From Sutterella sp. AM11-39 (GTDB lineage: Bacteria > Pseudomonadota > Gammaproteobacteria > Burkholderiales > Burkholderiaceae_F): DNA of 64,000 nt. Shown piece by piece: positions 44,377 through 53,624 of this stretch. The notes under the pieces were generated by a model that saw nothing but the letters and a program-made list of their open reading frames with translations, did not search any database and was not told the DNA's origin. Made by a program: the position numbers and the translations under genes. Numbering within the stretch: the first letter of the stretch is position 1; each line of letters begins with the position of its first letter. Location of the stretch: positions 186,001-250,000 of the forward strand of contig NZ_QRLV01000003.1 of the NCBI RefSeq assembly GCF_003472385.1, in the 5' to 3' direction.

Positions 44377-45012
44377 TCAGAGCGGGTCGCCCGAACGCAA
44401 CAACAGACGTGCGATTTCGGCGGCGTTGTGCAGATCGAGCTTGCGATAGGCCGAACCGCGATGCACCTGAACCGTCTTTTCGCTGATGCCGAGATTTTCG
44501 GCAACCTGCTTATTGCTCATGCCGTGGGCGACCATGCGGATCACTTCGCGTTCGCGCTGCGTGAGCTGCATCAGACGGCTGCGGAAGGAGGAGAGTTCCA
44601 TTTCCGTGCGGCGGTGGTTGAGGTTGTTCATCACAGCGCTGCCGATGGCGGTCAGAAGACGCTGATCGTCGACGGGCTTTTGCAGGAAGTCAACGGCGCC
44701 GAGCTTTAACGTGCGCACGGCCATATCAATGTCGCCGTGGCCGGAAATGAAGATGATCGGCAGATCAATGCCGAGTTCACGCATCTTGTCCTGGAGTTCC
44801 AGGCCGCTCATGCGGGGCATGCGAACGTCGAGAACGAGGCAGCCGGGACGCTGGAAGTCGCCGGAGCTGATGAAGTCCAGGGCATCGGAATAGACTGCCA
44901 CATCCCAGCCTTCACCCTCGATCAGAAAGGCCCATGAACGACGCATTGCGTCATCGTCGTCAATCACGCGCACCAGCGGCTTCAGCGACTCCACTTTGAT
45001 TTCTCCGGTCAT
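44377..45012 (-). CDS. FixJ/NarL-type response regulator
   Basis: Two-component regulator of 211 residues from ATG 45012 (MTGEIKVESLKPLVRVIDDD), with AGGG five bases upstream; an open extension to 45111 lacks support. The receiver domain has acidic Asp18-20, the phospho-acceptor Asp62 (LVLDVRMPRMSG) and Lys112 (FLQKPVDD). A LuxR-type helix-turn-helix ends the protein (LTQREREVIRMVAHGMSNKQ, ISEKTVQVHR). The TtrR/FixJ subgroup fits. No sensor kinase is adjacent. Confidence 0.92.
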   Translation of the reverse strand: MTGEIKVESLKPLVRVIDDDDAMRRSWAFLIEGEGWDVAVYSDALDFISSGDFQRPGCLVLDVRMPRMSGLELQDKMRELGIDLPIIFISGHGDIDMAVRTLKLGAVDFLQKPVDDQRLLTAIGSAVMNNLNHRRTEMELSSFRSRLMQLTQREREVIRMVAHGMSNKQVAENLGISEKTVQVHRGSAYRKLDLHNAAEIARLLLRSGDPL

Positions 45013-45129
45013 ATAACCCTGTCTGTCGGCAGGGTTGACAATATTACACGCAGTGTCGAAACATTGGTTCAGACACCTACCCACTCTGCCGCGCATTTTA
45101 GCAACAGGCAAAGCTTCCGTTATAAAAAT

Positions 45130-45354
45130 TCAGAAACTGGAGAGAACGCCGAGTTTCTGAAGTGCTTGACATGCCTTAATTGCATCCGGATTACTCAATC
45201 GCCGGTATAACAAGCTTTCCTTCAGTGTTGTCAAAGATATTTGTGCCAATTTTGAGCAACGCGCCACCGACGGTTCCGGTAGGCCTGCCTCGGCACAATC
45301 GTTCAGGAAAACTTCATCTGGAAAATCGGTCCTCGGTGCATGGGATCTAAACAA
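45130..45354 (-). CDS. Doubtful small open frame
   Basis: 74 codons with only a TTG start inside an inverted repeat, and no ribosome site. The translation (AQISLTTLKESLLYRRLSNP, ACQALQKLGVLSSF) looks protein-like and could be the end of a lost gene. I do not recognise it. It and the inverted repeat are all that the 424-base gap 45013-45436 holds. Confidence 0.2.
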   Translation of the reverse strand: MFRSHAPRTDFPDEVFLNDCAEAGLPEPSVARCSKLAQISLTTLKESLLYRRLSNPDAIKACQALQKLGVLSSF

Positions 45355-45381
45355 CGCCTCTTCAGAGGGGAGTTGTTTAGA
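45346..45381. repeat. 36-base interrupted palindrome
   Basis: TCTAAACAAC-g-CCTCT-tc-AGAGG-gga-GTTGTTTAGA: ten-base outer arms and five-base inner arms, complementary throughout. It lies between the FixJ-type regulator and the YeiH-type gene, 23 bases from the next terminator. Confidence 0.7.
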
Positions 45382-45406
45382 CTCATAAGCTCATGGAAAC
45401 AACAAA

Positions 45407-45428
45407 AAGGCGCCTCAGTGGGCGCCTT
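45407..45428 (-). terminator. Terminator of the YeiH-type gene
   Basis: AAGGCGCC / GGCGCCTT stem; the A-run on the left (AACAAAAA) is the T-tail for the minus strand. Confidence 0.88.
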
Positions 45429-45436
45429 CAGGATGG

Positions 45437-46441
45437 TCAGGCCAAAAGCAGGATGCCTGCGAGAACCCAGACGAAGAGAAAGACGGTGTTTGCAGTCATC
45501 AGAATGATCGGCGCCCAGCCTACGGCCTTGAGCTTGCCGAGGCTCGTCTTGATGCCGAGCGCGCCCATTGCTACGAGAATGAGAAGCTGCGAGGCCTGAG
45601 CAAGCGTGTCGCTTACCGACGTCGGGATGACTCCGGCAACATTGAGTGCGGCGAGCACCACGAAGCCGATCAGAAAGAGGGGAATTTGCGCAAAGGGATT
45701 GACGGTCTTGGGGCCGTTGGGTTCTCCGTGTTCACCCTTGGCGGCAAACAACGCCGTAAAGACGAACATCATCGGAATGAGCATCGCCACGCGCAGCATC
45801 TTGGTCATGGTTGCGGTCTGAAGCGCGTCGTTGCCGAGCATTGCGCCCGCGCCCACCACCTGGGCTACGTCGTGGATGGTGCCGCCCAGAAGCAATCCGG
45901 CGCGAGACGATTCAAACCCGAGAAGTTCGCAGAGGATCGGGTAGAGGATCATCGAAATCGTGGACAAGGCCGTCACGGTTACGATGATGGCCAAAAGAGC
46001 CTGCTCTCTTAATGCCTTTTTGTCGATCACGAGCGCTAAGGCGGCTGCGGCACTGGCGCCGCAAATGGCAACCGAGGCGCCGGCCAGAGCACCTTCCGCA
46101 CGCGGCCATCTGATCCAGCGGTTCAAAAGCATGGAAAAAGCCACGGTTGCAAAGACACCCGTGATGAGGACGGTGATGGAGCCCAGGGAGAGCTGCGCGA
46201 GTTCTTCGGCGGTGATGCGTGCGCCGAGAAGTCCCACGCCGATGCGAAGGAAATTCTTGGCGCACAGTTCAATGCCCGCCACGGCGCGATCATCCTCGAA
46301 GATGAAATGAAACGCCATGCCGAGAAGCAGGGCGTAGAGAACTGTCGGGCCGCCGTACGTGTTGGAGACAAACAGTGCGGCGGCGCCGATCACGACGGAA
46401 GATAGTACGCCGCGCCAGCGGCACTCAATCCAAGATTTCAT
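45437..46441 (-). CDS. YeiH/UPF0324-family putative sulfate exporter
   Basis: Integral membrane protein of 334 residues with about ten hydrophobic helices, of the PSE/YeiH family. Family pattern: YGGPTVLYALLLGMAFHFI near the N-terminus, NFLRIGVGLLGARITAEEL, ICGASAAAALALVI and GLLLGGTIHDVAQVVGAGAM. YeiH-type proteins are tentatively assigned to sulfur-anion export; the function is not firmly established. It stands alone. The 323-base gap beyond it to proS contains the proS terminator and no gene that I can see. Confidence 0.88.
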   Translation of the reverse strand: MKSWIECRWRGVLSSVVIGAAALFVSNTYGGPTVLYALLLGMAFHFIFEDDRAVAGIELCAKNFLRIGVGLLGARITAEELAQLSLGSITVLITGVFATVAFSMLLNRWIRWPRAEGALAGASVAICGASAAAALALVIDKKALREQALLAIIVTVTALSTISMILYPILCELLGFESSRAGLLLGGTIHDVAQVVGAGAMLGNDALQTATMTKMLRVAMLIPMMFVFTALFAAKGEHGEPNGPKTVNPFAQIPLFLIGFVVLAALNVAGVIPTSVSDTLAQASQLLILVAMGALGIKTSLGKLKAVGWAPIILMTANTVFLFVWVLAGILLLA

Positions 46442-46697
46442 AGGAACCGGGATCCTTGTCGGACCGAAGGAGAGAGAAACAGAAAGACGTAGATGCGCCG
46501 GAAGAAAGAGTGCCGCCGACAGGAAGAATCTTACGGATCAAGATTCCGGAAAGGCGAAAAAATCGTTAAAAATGAATGGTTTATTGACAGGATCGGAAAG
46601 GGGCTTCCCATGGCCCCGGGTTTGATCTGACTGAGAATGTAAGGATAAAACCGTTAATTTGATATTTGTCAAATCTGCGCCGGCAGCCAGACACAAA

Positions 46698-46731
46698 AAC
46701 GCCGCTTTGCAGAGAAAGGCAAAACGGCGTT
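46698..46731 (-). terminator. Terminator of proS
   Basis: AACGCCG / CGGCGTT stem with inner TTTGC/GCAAA pairs; an A-run on the left gives the minus-strand T-tail. Confidence 0.8.
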
Positions 46732-46764
46732 GATGTCGGCCCGGTGCGAAAAGACCGGAAGCGT

Positions 46765-48516
46765 TTACGCCCGCACGATACGGGAATTGACGATTGCGGC
46801 GGCTTCGCCCACCGGCAGCATTTCCTTCTTGTCGAGGCTGCGGCGGCAGACGTATTCGACTTCACCGGTCTTCAAGCCGCGGTCGCCGATCACGATGCGG
46901 TGCGGCACGCCGATGAGTTCCCAGTCGGCAAACATGGGGCCAGCGCGCATATCGCGGTCGTCGAGTATGACGTCGGCGCCCAGGTCCTTCAATTCGGCGT
47001 AGAGCTTGTCGGCGGCTTCGCGCACGGCTTCGCTCTTGGCGTAGTTCATCGGGCAGATGACGACTTCAAACGGAGCGATCTGATCCGGCCAGATGATGCC
47101 CTTGTCATCGTGGCACTGTTCGATGGCAGCGCCCGCAACACGGGACACGCCGATGCCGTAGCAGCCCATTTCGAGAACCTGAGGCTTGCCGTTTTCATCA
47201 AGATAGGTTGCCTTCATGGCTTCGGAGTACTTCGTGCCGAGATAGAACACGTGACCGACTTCGATGCCGCGCTGCAGACGGATCTGCCCCTTGCCGTCCG
47301 GGCTCCTGTCGCCTTCAACGACGTTGCGCAGGTCGGCAACCTTGGGTTCGGGAAGGTCGCGCCCGAAGTTGGCGCCCGTGTAGTGAAAGCCCGTTTCGTT
47401 GGCGCCGCAGCAGAAGTCGCTCATGTTGGCGACGGTGCGATCGGCGTACACCACGACGTCTTCGGAAATGCCGATGGGGCCCAGAGAACCCGGATCGGCG
47501 CCGTTAAAGTGGGTGAGGATTTCTTCTTCGGTGGCAAAGCGCAGAGCGCCCTTCATTTCGGGCAGTTTGCCGGCCTTGACTTCGTTGAGCTCGTGATCGG
47601 CTCGCAGCAGCACGAGCACAATCTTGGCGGGCAACGGATTGCCGTTTTCATCTTCTTCGTCGTGCGCAAGAACGATGCTCTTGACGCAGTCGGTGAGTGC
47701 AATGCCGAGGAAAGGCGCGACGTCTTCGCACTTTTCCTTGCCCGGGGTGGCGTGCTTGACGAGTTCCTGAGCGGGAGCCTTGCGTTCGTCAATGAGCGAG
47801 AAGGCTTCGGCCAGTTCAATGTTGGCCGCGTAGTCTGAATCGGGGCAGTAGGCGATCACGTCTTCGCCCACGTCGGCGATCACCTGGAATTCCTGAGAAC
47901 GCGAGCCGCCGATGGCGCCGCTGTCGGCACGAACGGCGCGGAACACGAGGCCCAGACGCGTGAAGATGCGCATGTAGGCGTCGAACATCACTTCATAGGA
48001 CTTGCCGGCTTCTTCGGCGTTGCGATCGAAGCTGTAGGCGTCCTTCATCATGAATTCGCGGGCGCGCATCACGCCGAAGCGCGGACGGCGTTCGTCGCGG
48101 AACTTCGTGCGAATTTGATAGAAGTTGACGGGAAGCTGACGCCAGCTCGTGATTTCCTGACGTGCCAGATCGGTGATGACTTCTTCGCTCGTGGGCTGAA
48201 TCACGAAGTCGCGCTGATGACGGTCCTTAAAGCGCAGAAGTTCGGGGCCGTACTTGGCCCAGCGGCCGGATTCCTGCCAGAGTTCGGCGGGCTGAACGAT
48301 CGGCATGGAAAGTTCGATGGCGCCCGCGCGGTCCATTTCCTCGCGGATGATGGCGGAAATCTTGCGCATGACGCGCATGCCCATCGGCATGAACGTGAAC
48401 ACACCTGCTGCAAGCTTTTTGATGAGGCCGGCACGGGCCGAGTAGATCTGGCTGGGAATTTCGGCGTCGGCCGGAGCTTCCTTGAGCGTCTTGATGAAAA
48501 ATTGACTGGCGCGCAT
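46765..48516 (-). CDS. proS: Prolyl-tRNA synthetase
   Basis: Class II aminoacyl-tRNA synthetase, 583 residues from ATG 48516 ([20 protein letters not shown]); an in-frame extension to 48564 is less likely. Motif 1 region [19 protein letters not shown], motif 2 [20 protein letters not shown], and the bacterial editing (YbaK-like) insertion between motifs 2 and 3 (about 220-400). Motif 3 is in [19 protein letters not shown], followed by the anticodon-binding domain. Single-gene transcript. Confidence 0.96.
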   Translation of the reverse strand: MRASQFFIKTLKEAPADAEIPSQIYSARAGLIKKLAAGVFTFMPMGMRVMRKISAIIREEMDRAGAIELSMPIVQPAELWQESGRWAKYGPELLRFKDRHQRDFVIQPTSEEVITDLARQEITSWRQLPVNFYQIRTKFRDERRPRFGVMRAREFMMKDAYSFDRNAEEAGKSYEVMFDAYMRIFTRLGLVFRAVRADSGAIGGSRSQEFQVIADVGEDVIAYCPDSDYAANIELAEAFSLIDERKAPAQELVKHATPGKEKCEDVAPFLGIALTDCVKSIVLAHDEEDENGNPLPAKIVLVLLRADHELNEVKAGKLPEMKGALRFATEEEILTHFNGADPGSLGPIGISEDVVVYADRTVANMSDFCCGANETGFHYTGANFGRDLPEPKVADLRNVVEGDRSPDGKGQIRLQRGIEVGHVFYLGTKYSEAMKATYLDENGKPQVLEMGCYGIGVSRVAGAAIEQCHDDKGIIWPDQIAPFEVVICPMNYAKSEAVREAADKLYAELKDLGADVILDDRDMRAGPMFADWELIGVPHRIVIGDRGLKTGEVEYVCRRSLDKKEMLPVGEAAAIVNSRIVRA

Positions 48517-48719
48517 GAATGTCGAATTGCAAAATGAGACTTCGGAAAGTTTGTCTCGTGTCAAAATGAAGCGTGTTATTTTACTGCGCTCTGTCCTCGC
48601 TTGAAAAGGCGGCTGCCGAAGCGTTTGATTGAGGCGGCGGCCGGTTGTGCATTTGCTGGTTTTCGTCTCTTTGCCGGCAGCCTGCGATAATTAGCGGATA
48701 GTCGGCTATTTGTCTATTC

Positions 48720-50135
48720 ATGAACGATTCCTCCAATACTCAAGGGCGACCGGCGTCCAAGGACACCGCATCACGGCGTCTCGGGCTTCGTCATCGGTTG
48801 ACGCTGCGCGAAAAACTGCGCAAAAAGGGGCTCATTTCGAGCATACGCACGCTGCTGCGCTTTGCTGCCGATCGCGCCAGCGAAAACGACCTCACGGAAG
48901 TCACTTCCACGATGGCTCTGGCCACTTTGACGGCCATCGTGCCGGTGCTTGCCCTGTCGCTTGCGGCTTTCTCCGCTTTCCCCGGATTTGCCAACGCCCG
49001 CCAGGCTCTCGAAGACCTGATCGTGATGAGTCTGCTGCCCGAGCAGTACAGCGAACAGCTGCTGGGCTACATCAGTCAGTTCACGTCACACGCTGCGGGA
49101 CTCACAACCTTCGGTTTGCTCGGCTTGGCCGTAACGGCTTTTCTTCTGATCGACAAGCTTTTCGTGACGCTCAACCGCATTTTCAAGGTGACGGCGCCGC
49201 GTCCGTGGTTTCAAAGGGTGCTCATCTATTGGGCCCTGATGACCGTCGGACCTCTGGCGGTGGCCGTGAGCCTCACCATGACCGGCCACTACGCGGCGAT
49301 GGCTTTGGAAGGGGTTGATCCCGGTCTTTCAAAGACGCTCTACAACGTCGGACAGGTGATTCTGCAGGCTTTGGGCTTTGCCGTGATCTACAAGTTCGTG
49401 CCGTCGTGTCGGGTGCATTTCAGTCACGCGCTCGTGGGCGGCGCTGTGGTAAGCGTCTGCGGCTTGGTCGTCAAGCAGCTTTTCGGCATGTGGGTGACGG
49501 CCGGAACGCTCACCAACATCTACGGCGCCTTCGTGGCGATCCCCGTGTTCGTGCTCTGGGTGTACGTGGCCTGGTACCTCTTTTTTGCAGGCGCCGCGAT
49601 TGCCGCGACAATTCCGAAACTCACCGCGGGGCGCTTCCTTGACTACTATCGTCCGGGCAATGATTTTTTGACGGCCTTGGCCATGCTGCGCGAACTCGTG
49701 CATCTGCGTCTGCGCCACAAGCGTCCGATTCTCGACGTCGAGGAATTGTGCGACGCGGCCGATACCTATCCGGAAGCGGCCGAGCGCATTCTCTCGCGCC
49801 TGGCCGATGCCGGTTACGTCGCACCCGTCACGACGGAGGCGGGCGGGCGCACACAGGAGTGGGTGCTCGTGGCCGACAGTCAGAAGACAACCCTTTTGCG
49901 CGCCTTCGAATTTTTTGCCGTAAGCGGCGGTAATTCACTCGTTTCGAGTAAGATGCAGCGCTTGGCCGGCAAAGAAGGCGCCGGCGGAATTTTGGCCGAT
50001 TGGTGGAAGCAATTTTCTACAACCGAAGCTTTGAACCGTCCGATGGCGCAGCTATTTGCGCTCAACGACGCCGAGCAGGACTTCTCTTCGGAAGAAGCCA
50101 TCGAAAACAACTCAAGCACAACACAAAAGCCGTGA
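48720..50135 (+). CDS. YihY/BrkB-family inner membrane protein
   Basis: 471-residue membrane protein once annotated as ribonuclease BN, which it is not. Six hydrophobic helices lie between about 60 and 310 (TALATLTAIVPVLALSLAAF-like start, FLLIDKLFVTLNRIFKV, TNIYGAFVAIPVFVLWVYVA). A C-terminal cytosolic winged-helix-like domain (DVEELCDAADTYPEAAERIL) is typical of long betaproteobacterial members. Its stop overlaps the tsaB GTG by four bases (GTGA), so the downstream genes are translationally coupled to it. Confidence 0.9.
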   Translation: MNDSSNTQGRPASKDTASRRLGLRHRLTLREKLRKKGLISSIRTLLRFAADRASENDLTEVTSTMALATLTAIVPVLALSLAAFSAFPGFANARQALEDLIVMSLLPEQYSEQLLGYISQFTSHAAGLTTFGLLGLAVTAFLLIDKLFVTLNRIFKVTAPRPWFQRVLIYWALMTVGPLAVAVSLTMTGHYAAMALEGVDPGLSKTLYNVGQVILQALGFAVIYKFVPSCRVHFSHALVGGAVVSVCGLVVKQLFGMWVTAGTLTNIYGAFVAIPVFVLWVYVAWYLFFAGAAIAATIPKLTAGRFLDYYRPGNDFLTALAMLRELVHLRLRHKRPILDVEELCDAADTYPEAAERILSRLADAGYVAPVTTEAGGRTQEWVLVADSQKTTLLRAFEFFAVSGGNSLVSSKMQRLAGKEGAGGILADWWKQFSTTEALNRPMAQLFALNDAEQDFSSEEAIENNSSTTQKP

Positions 50136-50842
50136 CTCGAATTCTTGCTGTTGAAACGAGCGGCGACTACGCGAGCGCCGCCTTGCTGGCCGACGGCGAA
50201 GTCGTCTGCAACATTTTTAAGGAAAAAAATCGCCATACCGAAAGCCTGATCTCGCTTGCCGACGAAGTGCTTTGCGGCAAAAACCTCAAGGTGGCCGACA
50301 TGGACGCCGTGGCGTTCGGAGCGGGCCCAGGAGCGTTTACGGGGCTGCGCGTGGCCTGCGGGGTGGCGCAGGGCTTGGCCTGGGCGATCGGCAAGCCCAC
50401 GGTGCAGGTGGGCAATCTTGCCGCCGCCGCGTATGCCCTGTTTGAGTCGCACCCCGAAGTCAAGCGGGTCTGCGTTGTGAACGATGCGCGCATGCACGAG
50501 TGCTATACGGCAAGCTTTGAACGAGATCCCGAAGGCGGCATGCCCGATGAAGTGCGTGCCCCTGAACTTGTCAAACCTGAAGACGTCGTGCAGATCCTGA
50601 GGCAAGACAACGTGCAGGCGGTTATCGGCACGGCTCTTGCTGCGTACGCCGAGGAAATCCTTGTTCCGGAAGGCGTCGTCGCGATCGAAACCGAACAGGT
50701 GAGCGCCGGGCAAATCGTGGAATTGGCCGCCGTGATGATGAAGGCGGGGCTGGTGACCGATCCGCATCTTGCCGCACCGCTTTACGTGCGCAATCGCGTG
50801 GCTCTCACCATTGAACAGCGCCGAGCAGGAGAAAAGCTTTGA
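50132..50842 (+). CDS. tsaB: tRNA threonylcarbamoyladenosine biosynthesis protein TsaB
   Basis: Partner of TsaD in making t6A37 of ANN-reading tRNAs, 236 residues. GTG 50132 (TRILAVETSGDYASAALLAD) overlaps the yihY stop. The ASKHA fold markers LAVETSG and GAGPGAFTGLRVACGVAQGL are clear. It ends in an overlap with rimI (TTGA). tsaB next to rimI is a widely conserved pair. Cytoplasmic. Confidence 0.93.
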   Translation: MTRILAVETSGDYASAALLADGEVVCNIFKEKNRHTESLISLADEVLCGKNLKVADMDAVAFGAGPGAFTGLRVACGVAQGLAWAIGKPTVQVGNLAAAAYALFESHPEVKRVCVVNDARMHECYTASFERDPEGGMPDEVRAPELVKPEDVVQILRQDNVQAVIGTALAAYAEEILVPEGVVAIETEQVSAGQIVELAAVMMKAGLVTDPHLAAPLYVRNRVALTIEQRRAGEKL

Positions 50843-51306
50843 GCGAGGTTGCGTTTCGCGCGATGACGCCCGCAGATCTCGAGGCGGTGGCCGACCTCAC
50901 GCACCGAGCCGATCCCTTCGGCTGGACGCTGAGAAACTTTTCCGACGCACACGCCTCGGGAAATACGCTCACGGTTTTGACCGTAGACGGGGTGACGTCG
51001 GGCATTGCCGCCGTGATGCACGTGCTCGACGAGTCGGAACTTCTGGAAATTGCGGTGCAGCCTGCCATGCAGGGAAGAGGCTACGGCAAGGCGCTGTTGG
51101 CGCAGGCCATTGCGCTGGCTCGCCGCAACGGCGCCGTGCGTATGTTTCTCGAAGTTCGGGAGAGCAACGCGCGTGCGCGTAAAATGTACACTTCGTTCGG
51201 ATTTGAGGAAACCGGACGCCGCAAGAACTACTATCCGACCGAAAACGGGCGGGAGGATGCGATTCTGATGACGGCGCAGTTTTCCCGGTCCGTGCCCCAC
51301 GATTAA
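50839..51306 (+). CDS. rimI: Ribosomal protein S18 alanine N-acetyltransferase
   Basis: GNAT enzyme acetylating the N-terminus of ribosomal protein S18, 155 residues. TTG start overlapping the tsaB stop. ELLEIAVQPAMQGRGYGKALLA is the beta-4/acetyl-CoA loop (QGRGYGKA), then FLEVRESNARARKMYTSFGF and GRRKNYYPTENGREDAILM, all hallmarks of RimI. It sits between tsaB and the uracil-DNA glycosylase gene, 24 bases apart. Confidence 0.93.
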   Translation: MSEVAFRAMTPADLEAVADLTHRADPFGWTLRNFSDAHASGNTLTVLTVDGVTSGIAAVMHVLDESELLEIAVQPAMQGRGYGKALLAQAIALARRNGAVRMFLEVRESNARARKMYTSFGFEETGRRKNYYPTENGREDAILMTAQFSRSVPHD

Positions 51307-51330
51307 GAAGATTGAGAAAGTAACGCATCA

Positions 51331-52338
51331 ATGGCGCTAACGCGGGAACAAAGTCAAATTTGGCAGGCAATGAATGTCGGCGTGCAGTGGGTGCTGCGCG
51401 ACGGCATTGATCCGCTTGCGCCGGAACCCAAGCCTGCAGCTTCTGCCGCGCCGGCAGAGGTTAAGCCTTCGGCCGTCTCGCCTTCGGCTACGATCCCCGC
51501 AGATTCCGCACCGGCCGCTCCCGCGATGGTGCGCCGCGGTCCGATGGCCACGCGCCTGCGTCGACAGCAGGCCGCCGCCGGCATCCAATCGGCTCCCGCC
51601 GCAACGACTGCGAATCCCGCAACTTCTGCGGCTGTCGCTCAAACTCTCAAGCCTGCCGCAGCTGCATCGATTGCGACGCGCCCCGCACTGCGTCCCGTTG
51701 CGCCGCCCCGGCCGCAGTCCGCTGCTGCCTCTCAGGTGCAGGCCGACGCTCAGCTCGTTGCCGAACTTCGCACCGCACGCTGGGAAGACATCAAGGGAAT
51801 TGCCGATCGGTGCCGTGTCTGCCCGATGGCGGCTGAGCGCACCAACACCGTGGTGGCCGACGGTGCACCGGGCTGCCCCATCGTGATGGTGGGCGAAGCG
51901 CCGGGTCGCGAAGAAGACCTTTCGGGCATTCCTTTTGTCGGCAACAGCGGCAAGCTTTTAACTGAAATTCTCAAGGCGTGTTCTCTCGAGCGCGGCAAGG
52001 ACGTTGCCATCTGCAACGTTCTCAAGTGCCGTCCTCCCGGAAACCGCGACCCCAAGCCCGATGAAGTGGCCGCTTGCGCGGCCTTCCTCGATCGACAGTT
52101 GGACCTCCTGCAGCCCAAGCTTTTGATTCTGATGGGCAAGCACGCGGTCTGGCGGCTTTTGGGCGAGGCAAAGCCGATTTCGCAGATGCGAGGTCACCTT
52201 TATGAGGTGCAAATTGCGGGCCGTAAGGTGCCCGCGGTGGTTACCTATCATCCGTCCTATCTGCTGCGCAACCCCGTTGCCAAGGAACTCGGCTGGCACG
52301 ACATCCTTTTTGCCAAGAAAAACGTGCCGCAGGATTGA
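51331..52338 (+). CDS. Family 4 uracil-DNA glycosylase
   Basis: Fe-S uracil-DNA glycosylase removing uracil from DNA, 335 residues. The first 140 residues are mostly an Ala/Pro-rich low-complexity linker, as often in betaproteobacterial members. The catalytic domain follows: cluster Cys in DRCRVCPM, motif VMVGEAPGREEDLSGIPFVG, ICNVLKCRPPGNRDP (further cluster Cys), LILMGKHAVWRLLG and the HPSYLLR motif. Last gene of the coupled yihY-tsaB-rimI block, 28 bases before lapB. Confidence 0.92.
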   Translation: MALTREQSQIWQAMNVGVQWVLRDGIDPLAPEPKPAASAAPAEVKPSAVSPSATIPADSAPAAPAMVRRGPMATRLRRQQAAAGIQSAPAATTANPATSAAVAQTLKPAAAASIATRPALRPVAPPRPQSAAASQVQADAQLVAELRTARWEDIKGIADRCRVCPMAAERTNTVVADGAPGCPIVMVGEAPGREEDLSGIPFVGNSGKLLTEILKACSLERGKDVAICNVLKCRPPGNRDPKPDEVAACAAFLDRQLDLLQPKLLILMGKHAVWRLLGEAKPISQMRGHLYEVQIAGRKVPAVVTYHPSYLLRNPVAKELGWHDILFAKKNVPQD

Positions 52339-52366
52339 ACTGATTTTTGACTGACTAGTGAAGCAA

Positions 52367-53548
52367 ATGGAATTCGAACTCTGGTATCTGATTGCGGTCC
52401 CGATTCTTTTTGCCGCCGGCTGGTGGCTGCGCGGGGTGGATTTCAAACAGCACAAGAAGGCGACGGAAGGCATTGACGAGCACTACGCCAAGGGTCTGTC
52501 GCTTTTGCTGAGCGACGATCCCGTGAAGGCCGACAAGGCGATTGATCTTTTCATCGAGGTCGTGCGCCTGGATCCTGAGACGATTGAGCTGCACCATGCC
52601 CTCGGCAACCTCTTTCGCCGTCGCGGACAGTTTGATCGCGCCATTCGTCTGCACAGCTTCCTCGTCAACCGCGCCGAGCTGCCCGAAAAGGAACGTGCTC
52701 TGGCGATGGCCGAGCTTGCGCTCGATTATCTGAAGTCCGGCATGTACGACCGCGCGGAATCGGCATACGAACAGCTTGCCGGCTTCAAGGGGCGCGAAGT
52801 CGAGGCGCTTGAGGCTTTAATGCACATCTACTGCACCGAACGCGAATGGAAGAAGGCCGTGGAGACGGCCGAGCGCCTGCAAAAGAGCGGCAAGGATCTG
52901 CATGTCGAAATCAGTCATTACTACTGCGAACTTGCCAACCTCGCGCGCTGCACCAAGGATGCGGCTCGCGCGTCCGAATTCGTGACGAGTGCTCTGAAGG
53001 CCAATCCCGACAATCCGCGTGCGCTTTCCTTGGCCGCCGATCTCGCGCTTGATGCGGGCAAGCCGCAGGACGCGCTTGCCGCCTGGGGTCAAATTGAAAA
53101 GGCCAAGCCCGCCTATGCGCCCCTCATTGCCGCCAAGAAGGCCGACGTCATGGCCGAAACCGACAAGGCTGCCGCCATGAAGTATCTCAAGGACGTGTTT
53201 GCGCAGTCTGGATCAGTGGATGTGCTGACTGCCGCCGTCGCTCGCATGTCCGTGTGGGCCGATGCGCCTACGGCGGCTGCATTTGCCGGTGAAGCCCTCA
53301 AGAACCGTCCGTCGCTGTCGGCCTTCTCGGTTCTGTGCAACTTGCGCGCCAAGGCCGATCCCGATGATGAACAGGCAAAACTTCTGGCGGAGGTTACCAC
53401 CAAGCAGAGCAAGCACTTTGCGCGTTATCAGTGCACGCATTGCGGCTTTTTGGCGCACACTTTCGCCTGGCAGTGCCCGGGGTGCGAACGTTGGGACAGC
53501 TTCCCGCCGCTGCGCGTGGACGAAGCCAAGAAGGCTTCCTACCATTAA
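52367..53548 (+). CDS. lapB: Lipopolysaccharide assembly protein LapB
   Basis: Inner-membrane TPR protein controlling LpxC turnover and LPS assembly (YciM in E. coli), 393 residues from ATG 52367 (MEFELWYLIAVPILFAAGWW); a GTG at 52358 adds three residues. One N-terminal membrane helix, TPR repeats from about residue 35 (EGIDEHYAKGLSLLLSDDP, ELHHALGNLFRRRGQFDRAI), and a C-terminal rubredoxin-like knuckle (CTHCGFLAH and CPGC) that packs against the TPRs. The usual upstream lapA is absent here. Confidence 0.94.
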   Translation: MEFELWYLIAVPILFAAGWWLRGVDFKQHKKATEGIDEHYAKGLSLLLSDDPVKADKAIDLFIEVVRLDPETIELHHALGNLFRRRGQFDRAIRLHSFLVNRAELPEKERALAMAELALDYLKSGMYDRAESAYEQLAGFKGREVEALEALMHIYCTEREWKKAVETAERLQKSGKDLHVEISHYYCELANLARCTKDAARASEFVTSALKANPDNPRALSLAADLALDAGKPQDALAAWGQIEKAKPAYAPLIAAKKADVMAETDKAAAMKYLKDVFAQSGSVDVLTAAVARMSVWADAPTAAAFAGEALKNRPSLSAFSVLCNLRAKADPDDEQAKLLAEVTTKQSKHFARYQCTHCGFLAHTFAWQCPGCERWDSFPPLRVDEAKKASYH

Positions 53549-53624
53549 GAGTCAAAATTGAGCATTTTTGAAAGCCTTCTTTTTGGCAAAAAAGGCTTTG
53601 ACCATAAATTCGGAGAGACGAGAC

